Below, piece after piece: positions 36,280 through 45,941 of a stretch of 64,000 bases of DNA. Location: contig MARA01000009.1 of NCBI GenBank assembly GCA_001792895.1, positions 1,302,001 to 1,366,000 of the forward strand. The letters run 5' to 3'. Below the pieces are notes generated by a model, which worked only from the letters and a program-made list of their open reading frames with translations, did no database searches and had not been told where the DNA came from. This stretch comes from Lentinus brumalis. Taxonomy: Eukaryota > Basidiomycota > Agaricomycetes > Polyporales > Polyporaceae. The number at the start of each line of letters is the position of its first letter. The first letter of the stretch is position 1. A program made the position numbers and the translations under genes.

Positions 36280-38529
36280 CTACCCTGTTCGCGGACGACA
36301 TGACCGTGTATGTCTCGTCGGACGATGACTTCGCCGTGCTCCAGTTGATCCTCGACACCTGGTGTTCGGCCGCAAAAGCGTGATTCAACCTGCAGAAAAC
36401 AGAGATTATCCCAATAGGCTCCTCCGAGTACAGACAGAGAGTAGCGGATACATACCACTCGACAGGGAATTGGGAGAACTTCCCAACTAACGTACATGTG
36501 GCCAGAGACGGTGAACCGGTACGAATTTTGGGTGCCTTCTTTGGAAATGAGGTTAACCAGATTGACCTATGGTCAACTGTACTCACAAAGATTGATGAAA
36601 GCGATGGCGCGATGGCGGAATGGCCATTCTACAGTCATCGGTAAGAAACATGTCCTACAAATGATAGTGGGGGGTATGACTCAGTATCTGATGAATGTTC
36701 AGCGTATGCCTGAGCCTATTGTTAAATGGCTCACGAAGGTCATGTGCAGCTATCTCTGGGATGACAAGCACAACTCCCCAGTAGGGATGAGCCATGTCTG
36801 CCTGCCTGTAGAGTGAGGAGGCCTAAGTGTTCTGGATCTGCATGCCAGGAATGAGGCAATAGACATTATGTGGTTAAAATCATATCTCGACTTCAGCACG
36901 GAGCGTCCACTGTGGGCGTACCTAGCAGACGATCTCCTGGCTAACCACGTCCCTAAGACGTGCAGACCACAGCAGTCTGATCTGCGTATCAATATGTTCC
37001 TGCAGGGCTGGAGTGTGTACCAATAATGGCGAGGCAAATGCATGCATCGGTGCAGGGGTCTTCGTCGGCGGGAACCAAGCATTGAACAAAAGTCTGCGGC
37101 TCCCGGAAACATTAGAACAGTCGAATCAGACTGAAGAGGCGGTGGCCACGCTGATGGCGGTGCGTCTGCCTGGCGACTTCACTCGGGTCAGACACATCAC
37201 AGACTCAAAGACGGTCATGGACTCGCTCACCAAATGGCATCGGAGGCATGAAGATACAGGGTATATCTTGCAGAGGAATGCCCAGATTACCAAGGCTATT
37301 ATGGCGCAGTTGAGAATGAGGAAAGCTCACTCGGTTTACAAGTGGGTTAGAGGCCATGATGGCCACCCTGGAAATGAGGCGGCCAATAGGTTAGCTGCGG
37401 AAGGGGCAGAGAAAAATGATAACGACAAAGTCTTGCTAGCAATTCCATCGGAGTATACACTCTCGGGCGCAAAACTGAACTGCATCACGCAGAAGCTCGC
37501 CTACCGTGTGATCAGAGCTCGGAAGGACGCCAAGACAAAAGCAAGACCACGCGCAGTCGCAAGTCTCGACATGATTGTAAGCGGTCTACAAGACTGATAC
37601 GGCATCCAGCTGCACGAAGCGTCAATCTGGCACTCCCTACGCTCGAAGCATGTATTGCGGGAAGCCGCCCAGTTCATATGGATGTCTATTCACGACGGAT
37701 TCATGATCGGAACCCACTGGCTGAGGCCTAAGATGTCGGCCGAACTACAGCAACGAGCGCAATGTGCTTCATGCGGGGACCTTGAAAGCATGTCTCACAT
37801 ATGTTTCGACTGCCCGGCTAAAGGCCAGAGAACAATCTGGAAGCTTCTGAAAAGAATATGGGCACTCACCAAGCAAGACTGGAAGGCCCCATGCTGGGGG
37901 ACGGCATTTGGGGCGGCGTGTGTTGTGCTCAAAACGGCGGAGGGTGCGAGGAACGCGGACCTAGAGAACCTCTGGTGCATACTATGCACGGAGGCAGTAC
38001 ATCTGATTTGGAAGCTGAGATGTGAGCGGGTTATCCAACACGGTGGAGTGGAATTCACGAAGCGGGGGATTACAAACCGTTTCTATGCTGCCCTTGACTC
38101 CCACCTGACTCTTGATAGATGTGTTGCAGCGATGGCAAGCAGCAAGAGAGCGCTTAAACCGGACGGCATCGAACCAATCTGGCTACCGGTCGTGAATGAT
38201 CGCGAATCTCTCCCACCCAAGTGGGTGGTGCAGAGCGGGGTTTTAGTGGGTATAAAGCGAGGGCGATGATGGGGAGGCCGACTATGTCGGCCAATCCCAA
38301 ATGATTTGCCTAACCTTTGAGTCCCACACTCAGTGCGTAATGCATTTCTCCGCAGTTTCTGGTGACGGTGTTATTCTTATTGCATGACCCATCCGAGGTT
38401 CCAACCCCTCGGGCGAGTCGCCAAGCGCGCCTGGACAATACTCTCGACCATGAGCCACACAACAAGCCCCTCTGGGGACCAATGTGGCCCGAGGCTAAAT
38501 GCGCTCCTCCAAAAGAAAAACAAAAAAAA

Positions 38530-38630
38530 CATATCATCCATAATTGAGTACAGAGATTCCCCATAACATACAAAGACTCCCAATTCCTCATCGATCGTCC
38601 CTGCCAGGAATGGCCTACTTCCCAACAAGT
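38530..38630. other. Right end of the nested insertion
   Basis: About 100 bases between the LINE A-tail and the point where Helitron coding resumes. Contains ttcctcatcgatcgt (about 38585-38599), the inverse of 29005-29019. The last 31 bases before the junction are unexplained. Confidence 0.5.
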
Positions 38631-39969
38631 CTAGGAGTTCGTCCTTGAGCGGCACTCTGATCATAGGTGATTTCAAAGCATCCAAAATGAGAGCAGGCGC
38701 GTGTTTCGCGCTTCGCAGAGAATTCAGAGAGTTGGAAATGCTGGACGACATCACTCGCTTAAGATGTGAGAACCAACTGCCCGCTAACGTGACGGGGGTG
38801 ACAAGAGCCGCGCTGCTGTCATCTTACGTCGCTTGGAAGGGACCTCGCTATGTTCCGCCCGCGGTGCCCGATGCGCTCAATTGGCAGGACGCGCCTCGTT
38901 GGGAATTGCAGCCATCAACTAGCGGCGGTCCCCCTGCGTCGGATGACGAGGAAACCGCCAGAGAACGTGCCTCGCACTCGCATAAGCGCAAACGCGACCA
39001 CGAGTCGTGGACTGCCGCAAAGAGGCGAGTAGATGCCAACCCAAACGCCCGACGAGACCGAGCTGTTTACGATGTCGACGAGTCCATTGCAGTTGTGGTT
39101 TACTCTCCAGGGGAGCCAGTGTTCAGGACAGCCGCCGATTGGGATTGGTATGGGATCGCGTTGATTATAGCTGCGGCTACGATGCTATACTCACCATAAT
39201 TTGGAACCTGTACTGTGACCGAGGAGATGGGTGGCTCTCGTCTCTTGCGCCAGGCAACGACCTCATGCACTTGGTATGTGCCCGGCTCCTTCGTGCGCGC
39301 CACTCGCCGGAAGAGCTTGAAGCCGCGCGCGATGGTCTTCGGGACGCTATGCATCACCTAGACCGTGAAGCGTTCCCCCGCCGGGGCACCCGAGGTATCG
39401 TCCTCTCGGAGCTCTTGCGTAGGCTGTTTACATGTGGAAACCCGAACGGAGTGGCTGCGGTACATTGTTGCTCCTGCGGTGCCACCGTTTCTCATGTGCC
39501 CGAGACCATGGGTTCATACATGTGGCCATTGTACGATCAGTGGTGGAACGAAACATTCCCCCACAGACGGTCTGTGACCGCTCAAGAGTGCGCGCTGCGG
39601 CAGTTGGCCGCTACCCACGTTCTGAACTGTCCGTCATGCGGTCTGCCCGCGAATGTCACGCAGTCCCTAATGACCGCACCTGAGATGATCGTGCTCGACT
39701 GTCCTGTTGGATGCGTGGTTGTTCCCACAGATAACATTGTAATACCAGTCGATGGCTCATTGCGCGGTTATCTGTGGGTTGGTGCAGTTTACTTCGGATT
39801 TGCTCACTACACCGCTCGATTTAGGGACAGTACAGGTGCTATTTGGTACCATGATGGGGCTACGAGCGGCCGGTATTGTATTCGCGATCACGGAGACATC
39901 ACCTCGCCGTGGATATATACCGCCAGGTCTCGCGAACTCAGCCATGTCATCTACGCGCGGATACATTGA
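38631..39969 (+). pseudogene. Helitron 1, helicase end and C-terminal cysteine-peptidase-like domain
   Basis: The frame resumes at SRSSSLSGTLIIGDFKASKM, which is the expected continuation of the YTCL broken off at 29003, followed by REFRELEMLDDITRLR and a basic linker. Near 39155 a second apparent one-base loss shifts the frame. Then comes the C-terminal domain: DRVDYSCGYDAILTIIWNLY, carrying a candidate nucleophile Cys; two C-x2-C pairs (HCCSCGA, NCPSCGL); and FAHYTARF plus IWYHDG, offering the His and Asp. This pattern of Cys, His and Asp at the end of fungal Helitron proteins suggests an OTU- or Ulp1-like peptidase. Stop at 39967-39969. Activity is inference; the gene is broken. Confidence 0.8.
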
Positions 39970-40042
39970 GGGACATCATAGCCACAACGCATTACGACCC
40001 TGTCGGTGAATGAGCTTCGAACTCAGGGTGGGTTACTTGTAC

Positions 40043-40393
40043 TCACGTCCTTGCCGCTTTCCTAGCAACGCGCGCATCGCAGGTACGAATGTTTACCAGT
40101 CGGTTTGACCCGGCCACGCCAACTTTGAACACCAAGACTTCGGCTGGATATAGTCGTCTTGCCTGTTCTCCTCTGTCACCGTTCACCGCCGGCGGGCGCA
40201 CGAAATATACCGCATACTGGCGCCATATCACATGGACCGTGATATCCCGTCCGTACACCCGGCCGTGTTCAACTATGCCCTCGGTGGTGAACACCGCATC
40301 CGTGACGGGGACATCCACGCCTCCAGCCGCCGTGTACCTGTGCACCGCGCAATGGGTGTAACTGGTGTCCGTAGCGCCCTCTCGCGCGACCAT
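40043..40393 (-). CDS. Hypothetical protein, possible small cargo gene
   Basis: Minus-strand open frame from ATG 40393 to the stop at 40043. Balanced composition, with RVYGRDITVHVIWRQYAVYF in the middle and a basic Arg/Ala-rich end; a GT-AG intron could remove the last 20 codons. An upstream minus-strand exon at about 40578-40750 (MTDPTIICELNSK...) may belong to the same gene, preceded by a tatttaag box at about 40914-40922, but I could not connect the two convincingly. No family recognised. Confidence 0.35.
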   Translation of the reverse strand: MVAREGATDTSYTHCAVHRYTAAGGVDVPVTDAVFTTEGIVEHGRVYGRDITVHVIWRQYAVYFVRPPAVNGDRGEQARRLYPAEVLVFKVGVAGSNRLVNIRTCDARVARKAART

Positions 40394-40914
40394 TGCGCGC
40401 ACCGTGGTTGCCTGTCCGGTGTCAGATCAACCATGAGTAGGGTTCAAGCTTGACTCGCCTTGTAAATCATTTCGCGCGTCGAGGCGGCACGTATCGACCT
40501 CCTTCTTAAGTACGTACGCCAACCGATTGCTCCGCGCGCCTTCTCCTAACAGGCTGTTACTTGCACAGACGAACTTAGTCTAACACCGGCTCCTTCAACT
40601 CTCCACGCTCTGTCATGAGCTTCGTGGCCCACGCCCTCACGGCAATCCCAGCGTGTCGCCGGTCACGCTTGGTTTTGCGTGTGGCCGTTGATCTGCTGCC
40701 GCCATTCCGCTTAGAATTCAGCTCGCAGATAATTGTCGGATCCGTCATCGGGTGATTACCTTCCGATCGGCGATCATCCGACTCATTCCGCGCCGCGCGC
40801 GGATCCCGATCGTATCCGCTCTTTGGTCCAACTCTCAACTCCTCTTTCCGGTCAGTAACCCAATTCTCCGCGGACTTAATGCTACTGATGCCGTGCCAGC
40901 ACTGCAGCATGCAC

Positions 40915-40925
40915 CTTAAATAGAG
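40915..40925 (+). promoter_or_regulatory. TATA-like box of the 40960 gene
   Basis: cttaaatagag, 35-45 nt before ATG 40960. Confidence 0.45.
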
Positions 40926-40959
40926 AACGTACTGTCCGCCCTCATCTCCCTCGCACATC

Positions 40960-41811
40960 ATGTTCGCTATGACTGATTTCGCCTCGCAAGGGCGCACCGT
41001 ATCGACGAATGTCGTGGTTACTCCGCCGCGAACCTTCCTACTCGCTCCTCCGGTTCTACCGACCATGACCCTCCGCGACCGTATTCGGATCCTCATGGCC
41101 GAATATATGATGCTGGGGCCTGTATGGATCTCGTTGACCGTAGCCGGGTATGTGGCACGATCATGTCGTTGATTCTACACTGATTGTCCCCGCAGGCGTC
41201 TGCATGTGTTTCTTGTGAAGCTTCTAGACATGCAAGCATTCCTTTTGTGCGACTTACCTGCAACCATCAAGTGGCGTCGTGCGTGCAGCAGCAGTTACAC
41301 TCTTACCGGCAGATGGGCCCGAAGGATCAAACTCGGTGTCGTGGGATTAGTTGACGACGTCCAACACGTCTCTCAATCTTCGGGATATCGTCTGGCCTTG
41401 ACTGTTCGGCTCTTCAGGGAAGCAGACATGCTTGCCTTGCAGAGAGTCCTTTCAGTCATTCAACTGCAACGAGGTACGCATTACAGTTTCCGGGATTTAT
41501 TGTGGCCTCATTGGCATGTAGCCTACACTCCGCTCATAACCGCATCTGCCCACACGATCTACCCTAAGGTGTGTCTGATCCCTGACCTTTCACGCCACGT
41601 CTTAACCGTTGCACTTTTATCACCTCAGCGCCGCCCGTTTATTCGGGACACACGCTGCATCACCAACGGAGAGAGCGACATACTGTCCCTCACGGATATC
41701 GTTCCCGGTGACTTTGTGGCGGTCGAAGTTTACCTCGTTGAGTTTTTAGGACGACGGGGGCGGTCTACAGACTTTGAACTGCTTCAGGTCTTTCTGTTGG
41801 GTCGGCAATGA
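40960..41811 (+). CDS. Cargo gene C1: helicase-fragment start fused to a GD-hVhVE family protein
   Basis: Start ATG 40960, intron 41148-41195, probably two more at about 41474-41520 and 41569-41628 (both keep the frame and are predicted from the paralogs), stop at 41811. The first residues MFAMTDFASQGRT copy the conserved helicase segment seen in Helitron 1 at 28909-28941, and VSTNVVV..PP follows as in helicase ends. The remainder is unrelated to helicases. The C-terminus has IVPGDFVAVEVYLVEF..TDFELLQVFLL, the shared motif of this gene set. I infer a protein that acquired its start from a Helitron. Role unknown; an OB-like nucleic-acid-binding fold is possible. No signal peptide or membrane segment. 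Confidence 0.6.
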
Positions 41812-42005
41812 GGCGGCCCATTTGGCCTGCGTTGTCTTACGTAACGCGCTTTGTCGCCTGTAAATCGCAGCTCATCTATGATCCATTTGCTTGCATTCTC
41901 CATCCGCTGGCTACTCCGTCTCCCCTAACTGTCGTCTACTCGTTGCATGTCAGCCCGGCCTGGATCAGGTTCCGTTCTGTTCAGGTGCCATGACTGGTCT
42001 ATCTG

Positions 42006-42012
42006 CTATAAA
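42006..42012 (+). promoter_or_regulatory. TATA box of the 42048 gene
   Basis: ctataaa, 36-42 nt upstream of the ATG. Confidence 0.55.
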
Positions 42013-42047
42013 GTCGGCTCTCGATTTGAACGCCCCGCATCTCTTCA

Positions 42048-42915
42048 ATGGGCCTTGTTGACTACGACAGGTGCGTACTCCCTCTCGCGCCGATGTCCGT
42101 TCTAATTCCCATCTAGCTCGGATTCGGCCTGCAGCGTCGACGAGGCTTCCGGTGTGTCCGGCAACCCAGCTCACGCCTTCGATGATGTGTTCGACGACTT
42201 CACGTTAGAGGTTGATGTGTGGTTGACCCGCGCCGATGTACGGTGCGTTATGACCGTGTATTTGTGTTTTCTTGCTGACTATTCTCAGTGTGATTCGATC
42301 TGTCCTTGACGTGTCTGACAACGTCCGTCGAGTGTACCCCTTACATTGCGCACCCGCCGATGCGTTCTGGGACGAGGCTGGTTATCTGGTCGTCCCCGCT
42401 GGCAAAATCTACTTCTCCATCACTGGACATCTCATTCATTCCTCCATCTCCGTCGCTCTGCACTCGAAGTGTTCGATCGCAGTGACGATTGAGCCGTTGC
42501 GCAGGACCGATCGTCTTTGCGCGGGAAATCTGACCGGTCGGGACTGTATACTCGGTGAGTTGATCTTGTGCGCTCTCTCTGTTTCTCCGTCCAATTCCCG
42601 GTGCCCATTCTGCCAGAAACTCAGAGTACAGTATCCGCTCGGGTCGATATGCATTCGCCTACGGTATGTAACCCTCCGCTGTGTTCTACATCTCCTAACG
42701 ACCACATGACTTGCCAGGACATTATCACGGTGGCGGATGACAGACTTCACGCGCGTCGCAAAGGGTACTGCGTCGACAAGCTGCGCCCCAGGGACGTCGT
42801 GCGTCTGGAGTGTGCGCTGAAGCAAGACGAGCTACTCGGCACCGGTGCGAGAATGCCTCCTTGTTTCATTCTCCGCTCCGTCACCTTGCTCTGTCGATCG
42901 GTGAATAGAGCGTAG
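42048..42915 (+). CDS. Cargo gene C2: GD-hVhVE family protein
   Basis: Start ATG 42048 (MGLVDYD). Introns 42071-42116, 42243-42288, 42555-42616 and 42664-42717, all GT-AG; stop at 42913-42915. About 220 residues. The N-terminus is short and acidic (FDDVFDDFTLEVDVW). A central beta-rich block contains YLVVPAGKIYFSITGHL. The C-terminal block begins DIITVADDRLHARRK and carries KLRPRDVVRLECAL..CFILRSVTLL, the family motif with GD changed to RD. Every splice leaves the frame open, which argues for a functional gene. Position and intron placement match C5, C6 and C11. Confidence 0.65.
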
Positions 42916-42963
42916 TTCGTTCTAATGTTTGCGTGTGGGGTTTGTCATGTGTTTTTCGCCCGG

Positions 42964-42970
42964 TATTTAA
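42964..42970 (+). promoter_or_regulatory. TATA-like box of the 43046 gene
   Basis: tatttaa, about 80 nt before the ATG. Confidence 0.45.
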
Positions 42971-43045
42971 CTCCCTTTTCGACGCAATTGTCGTCCATCT
43001 CCTCTCGCTCCCAACCATCGTATATCTCCTCTCATTCTCAACCAA

Positions 43046-44029
43046 ATGTCGCCTACTACACGATCCCCGCCCTACGTCCGCCACTCCTGCCCAGTTCTGC
43101 ATGTTCCGGACAACGTTCGTGACCTTATCCTCGACTTCCTTGACTGCGAGACACTGCAATCCCTGCGTTTCACGTCCACAGGTGCGGACGAGCTCGTAAC
43201 TCTTTACTGGCAAGCAAGGGTCGATCGTCTGCTCGCCCGCTATGTTACCAACGCATCTGCCTTGCTGGATTTCCTCGACAGGTGTCGCGCGGTCATATCT
43301 GGATCGTCGGCCCTGTCCGTCATCTTTCGCGCGGCGTGGACCCCATCTGACTTGGACCTCTACGCCCCTGTTGATACCGCCGGATTCCTCGTACACTACC
43401 TCGTTCACCATGAAGGTTACGTCGAACAATCCCCAGTCGTTGCGGAGCACTACGCGACGTACGGAGATCCGGCCTCTATCCTTTCAGTCTCCCGCCTTCG
43501 CCGTGGTACCTCAAGTGTGGACGTCATTCAAGCTCGCGCGCCCTCCGCTCTGTACCCCATCGCCTCCTTCTGGGCCTCCCACCTGATCAACTACATTTCC
43601 GCTCGGGGCTTCGTCTCCGCGTACTACGAGTTCACCCTGGCCAGACGCGGTTTGCTCAATCCGGATCGCCTCACCGACTTCTCCACCCCGCCTCCGCACA
43701 TTTTGTCGCTCATTATCAAATACGAAAATCGAGGATACGACATCAGGCTCGACCACGTCTCCTGGGACCGCGAGGCAGACGACAACGCGATGTGCCCTGG
43801 CGAGGGTAGTTCATGTTGTCCGATCACGCTGCGCTATCTGGGAGATGGACATTGTTTTGTTGCGTCACTGCGGTCTGTTCGCAATGTGCGTCCGGCTAGC
43901 CGCTCCTTTCAGAACGTACGCACGTGTGTCGGATGGGTCAGGGGTGGGTGGACGTGCGGGGGGTTATGCAGTCAAGTTGATGATTTCATCGCTCCGATAG
44001 TATTTCCCCATCGTCTAGCGTTGTCCTGA
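43046..44029 (+). CDS. Cargo gene C3: F-box-like plus nucleotidyltransferase-like protein
   Basis: A single open frame of 327 codons from ATG 43046. Residues about 15-55 (VPDNVRDLILDFLDCETLQSL) resemble an F-box. Residues about 85-125 read ISGSSALSVIFRA..TPSDLDLYAP, matching the G-S...x..D-h-D-h layout of nucleotidyltransferase cores. Then come a VDVIQARAPSALYPI strand, a Leu/Ile/Asn/Tyr helix, AYYEFTLARRGLLNPDRL, and a Cys-rich tail (C-x2-W..W-x-C-x2-LC) that could bind metal. Paralogs lie at 49526 and 50747. The F-box and nucleotidyltransferase readings are remote and need structural confirmation. The intronless structure contrasts with the neighbouring genes. Confidence 0.65.
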   Translation: MSPTTRSPPYVRHSCPVLHVPDNVRDLILDFLDCETLQSLRFTSTGADELVTLYWQARVDRLLARYVTNASALLDFLDRCRAVISGSSALSVIFRAAWTPSDLDLYAPVDTAGFLVHYLVHHEGYVEQSPVVAEHYATYGDPASILSVSRLRRGTSSVDVIQARAPSALYPIASFWASHLINYISARGFVSAYYEFTLARRGLLNPDRLTDFSTPPPHILSLIIKYENRGYDIRLDHVSWDREADDNAMCPGEGSSCCPITLRYLGDGHCFVASLRSVRNVRPASRSFQNVRTCVGWVRGGWTCGGLCSQVDDFIAPIVFPHRLALS

Positions 44030-44086
44030 TAAGCGATCGAAAGGCCTATAATATGTTCAACTACGTCCTTTTCCATACCCTCTTCA

Positions 44087-45246
44087 CTAGACAACTACAT
44101 CTTCCATATCAGCATCTTCATCGTCGCTATCTGACGTGGCAGGCTCGGATGCTGTTCCAAGCGTCCCCAAACCCGTCGTCGGCGCAAACGCCAAACCACT
44201 CAGAGTGCCTACGACGACCCTCGGTGTGGTCGCCGGAGCTGCGTTGAGCGCGCGTGGCTGTCGCAAGAGGCGCTGCGAACTGTCAGTATACCATCTTGCA
44301 CCGTGAATATGAGTGCACTCACATTCGCGTCCGCCGCTGGCTTCAATCTCACTACCTCTTGAGGGCATATCTGCACTTCCACCTTCCTGCCGTGCTTCCC
44401 TCGCATGGTAATCACCTCTACGGTCGCTCCCACATCCACAAAGTCACCGCGCCGAATGGCCATCGGACTTCTGATTGAAATTTGGCCGTCTTCAGACCGA
44501 ACGCCAACTTTTACACGATGATCCACCTTCCAAGACGACGCGATCTTGGCAGCCTTCCCAGCCGGATCCTCGCTTGAGAGAAGTCGCACAGCTGCCATCA
44601 CGTTGTCCGAGTGAACCTGCGAATTGTGAGACATCATGACATATCCCACTGCGTGTAACTCACCTTCGTAAACACTCTGCGACTCAGCCGAAGCGATCCG
44701 CCCCGAACTACTTCGCCCTTGGACGAAGTGGCCCCAATCGCAGTCAATATCACCTCTTCCAAATGACCTAGTCCGGACTTCTGGACTCCGAAGGCGTTTG
44801 AGTTGCCACCACCTCCAAGCGTCAACGTTTGCATTGCCCTCGGTGCGCCTGAGATATCCCTGCAAAGAACATTAGTCTCGCTTATGAGCGCGTCACGTAG
44901 AACTCACCCGTTCCAGTTGCCCAACGCTCCGAGACTATGGCTTTCCACCACGCCTTGCACGCGTATCACGAAAGTGACGATCTTGTCTTCCAGGTCCAAG
45001 TCCGGATGCGACAGCAACACTTGAGGGTAGCGCGTGCACGCCCCGTCTACGCACACCCGATCACACAATCCGTCGTAGTCAGCGGGCAGGCGTAGCCAGG
45101 ACGCGAGCTGCTGCCCGCCGTCTATAGAGCGAATGGACTGCGCGATCTCGACCGGCCACATGTCCCGTGCGAGTACTCCGTTATCTGCTCTGCGTCAGGT
45201 TGTTGTCTGGGTGAGTGGTTCATTTCGTACCTTCAAAGAATGCCAT
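44087..45246 (-). CDS. Cargo gene C4: conserved hypothetical, OB-like C-terminal half
   Basis: Minus strand, ATG 45246 (MAFFE), with four GT-AG introns that all leave the frame open (ending near 45190, 44860, 44620 and 44290); stop at 44087. The first half has DKIVTFVIRVQGVVESHSLG, then a Gly-rich turn. The second half has KVDHRVKVGVRSEDG, followed by IRRGDFVDVGATVEVITMRG and a KVEVQICPQEVVRLKP strand. This resembles both the GD-hV motif of the other cargo genes and the GATV block of C10. The tail is acidic (SDSDDEDADMEDVVV). It is the only clearly minus-strand member between the two Helitron genes. Function unknown; nucleic-acid binding is my guess. Confidence 0.6.
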
Positions 45247-45300
45247 ATTGACTTGATGTTATCCTGTGTGACCGGGTGGTTATGCGGTCGCTGTATGGTC

Positions 45301-45308
45301 TTATATAT
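45301..45308 (-). promoter_or_regulatory. TATA box of the minus-strand gene C4
   Basis: On the minus strand atatataa, about 55 nt before ATG 45246. Confidence 0.55.
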
Positions 45309-45890
45309 GTTGCGTCCTCGGCCGATCACTAATCTTAGCTGCCCAGGTCTCGATTGCAACGCAGCGACATACACCGATGCAAGACACCACCCTGGATGAC
45401 TGCTCTGGGTTGAGTATCCCTGTGAATGCGTCCGCATCGACGGCGTTGTTGATTCGTCTCAAGACGTGTCGTGGGTTCCGCACAGTCCCCGTTTGCTCCC
45501 GCGACGGTGCCTGCTCGCACGCCCGGATAGCGCGGTGATATTCTGATCCCGACTACCCCTTTGTTTGAGCATCCTGTCTCTTGGTTCCGCCATCCGCGTG
45601 GCGTAAGACAACCGATCGAGTCAGATCGTCGTGTCGGTTGGCCTGGGCATTTGCCGTGTGCTGTGCATGCACCGAGGTCCATTTTGGAACATCGAACTTT
45701 GCTTCCGCGCTCTCAACTCCTTTCGCTGACTCTGGTCCGAAATATCATCCGATCGATTTAATTCCGCGCGGACAGAAACTGTCCGCTCATGCGAGACCGC
45801 TCCAGACTCCACCTCAGCGCGGTGTGTACCGAACCGTTGCTGTGCGATCATTGTCGCTTCAGTACAGGGAGCACAGCGGGTGCGTGTGGA
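45309..45890. other. Intergenic between divergent cargo genes C4 and C5
   Basis: No gene seen. Holds the promoters of both genes. Confidence 0.45.
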
Positions 45891-45897
45891 TATATAA
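45891..45897 (+). promoter_or_regulatory. TATA box of the 45942 gene
   Basis: tatataa, 45-51 nt upstream of the ATG. Confidence 0.55.
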
Positions 45898-45941
45898 TAT
45901 CCAACCGTTTGCCCGCCCTCAACATTCTCCGCGTCCCCGCA

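Larger units (their letters stand above)
33445..38269 (+). pseudogene. LINE ORF2 remnant: endonuclease, reverse transcriptase, RNase H, zinc motif
   Basis: Endonuclease motifs: IATLNMNGYG, LQETHLPT, VAIVINTHY, MAGDFNNVED and TDHSMVSV, with one frame change near 33650. Reverse transcriptase motifs: SAPGMDGI, YCPITLLNADYKLLSK, QAGFVPGRKI, VALDQEKAYDKV, GVRQGDPLS, then LFADDMTVY after the inserted element. The RNase H part keeps VRGHDGHPGNEAANRLAAEG but lacks the first catalytic segment, because a deletion near 37010 fuses the thumb directly to CTNNGEANACIG. The C-terminal CASCGDLESMSHICFDC is a zf-RVT type zinc motif. In-frame TGA codons at about 34443, 34919, 35612, 36380, 36814 and 37595 each fit an ancestral CGA (Arg). 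The RNase H plus zinc motif suit the fungal Tad group. Confidence 0.85.
32925..38529 (+). mobile_element. Dead non-LTR retrotransposon (LINE, Tad-like)
   Basis: Parts in order: a 5' region of uncertain coding content, endonuclease, reverse transcriptase, RNase H remnant and a C-terminal zinc motif. It ends in an A-rich tail (38511-38529). Carries a hAT-like insertion. Many stops. The 5' limit is approximate and I could not find a clean target duplication. Confidence 0.8.
23700..39990 (+). mobile_element. Helitron 1, degenerate and split by a nested insertion
   Basis: Order of parts on the plus strand: DUF6570-like N-terminus, Rep nuclease, PIF1 helicase up to 29003, a 9.6-kb foreign insert (29004-38630), then the end of the helicase and a cysteine-peptidase-like domain to 39969. 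Both 5' TC and 3' CTRR ends are unplaced, so these limits are the coding core only. Confidence 0.8.

Noticed and set aside
40575..41096. 173-codon minus-strand frame opposite the start of C1
   Set aside because: Half of it is the antisense shadow of the helicase fragment and C1; only its last 57 codons could be an exon, and I could not join them.
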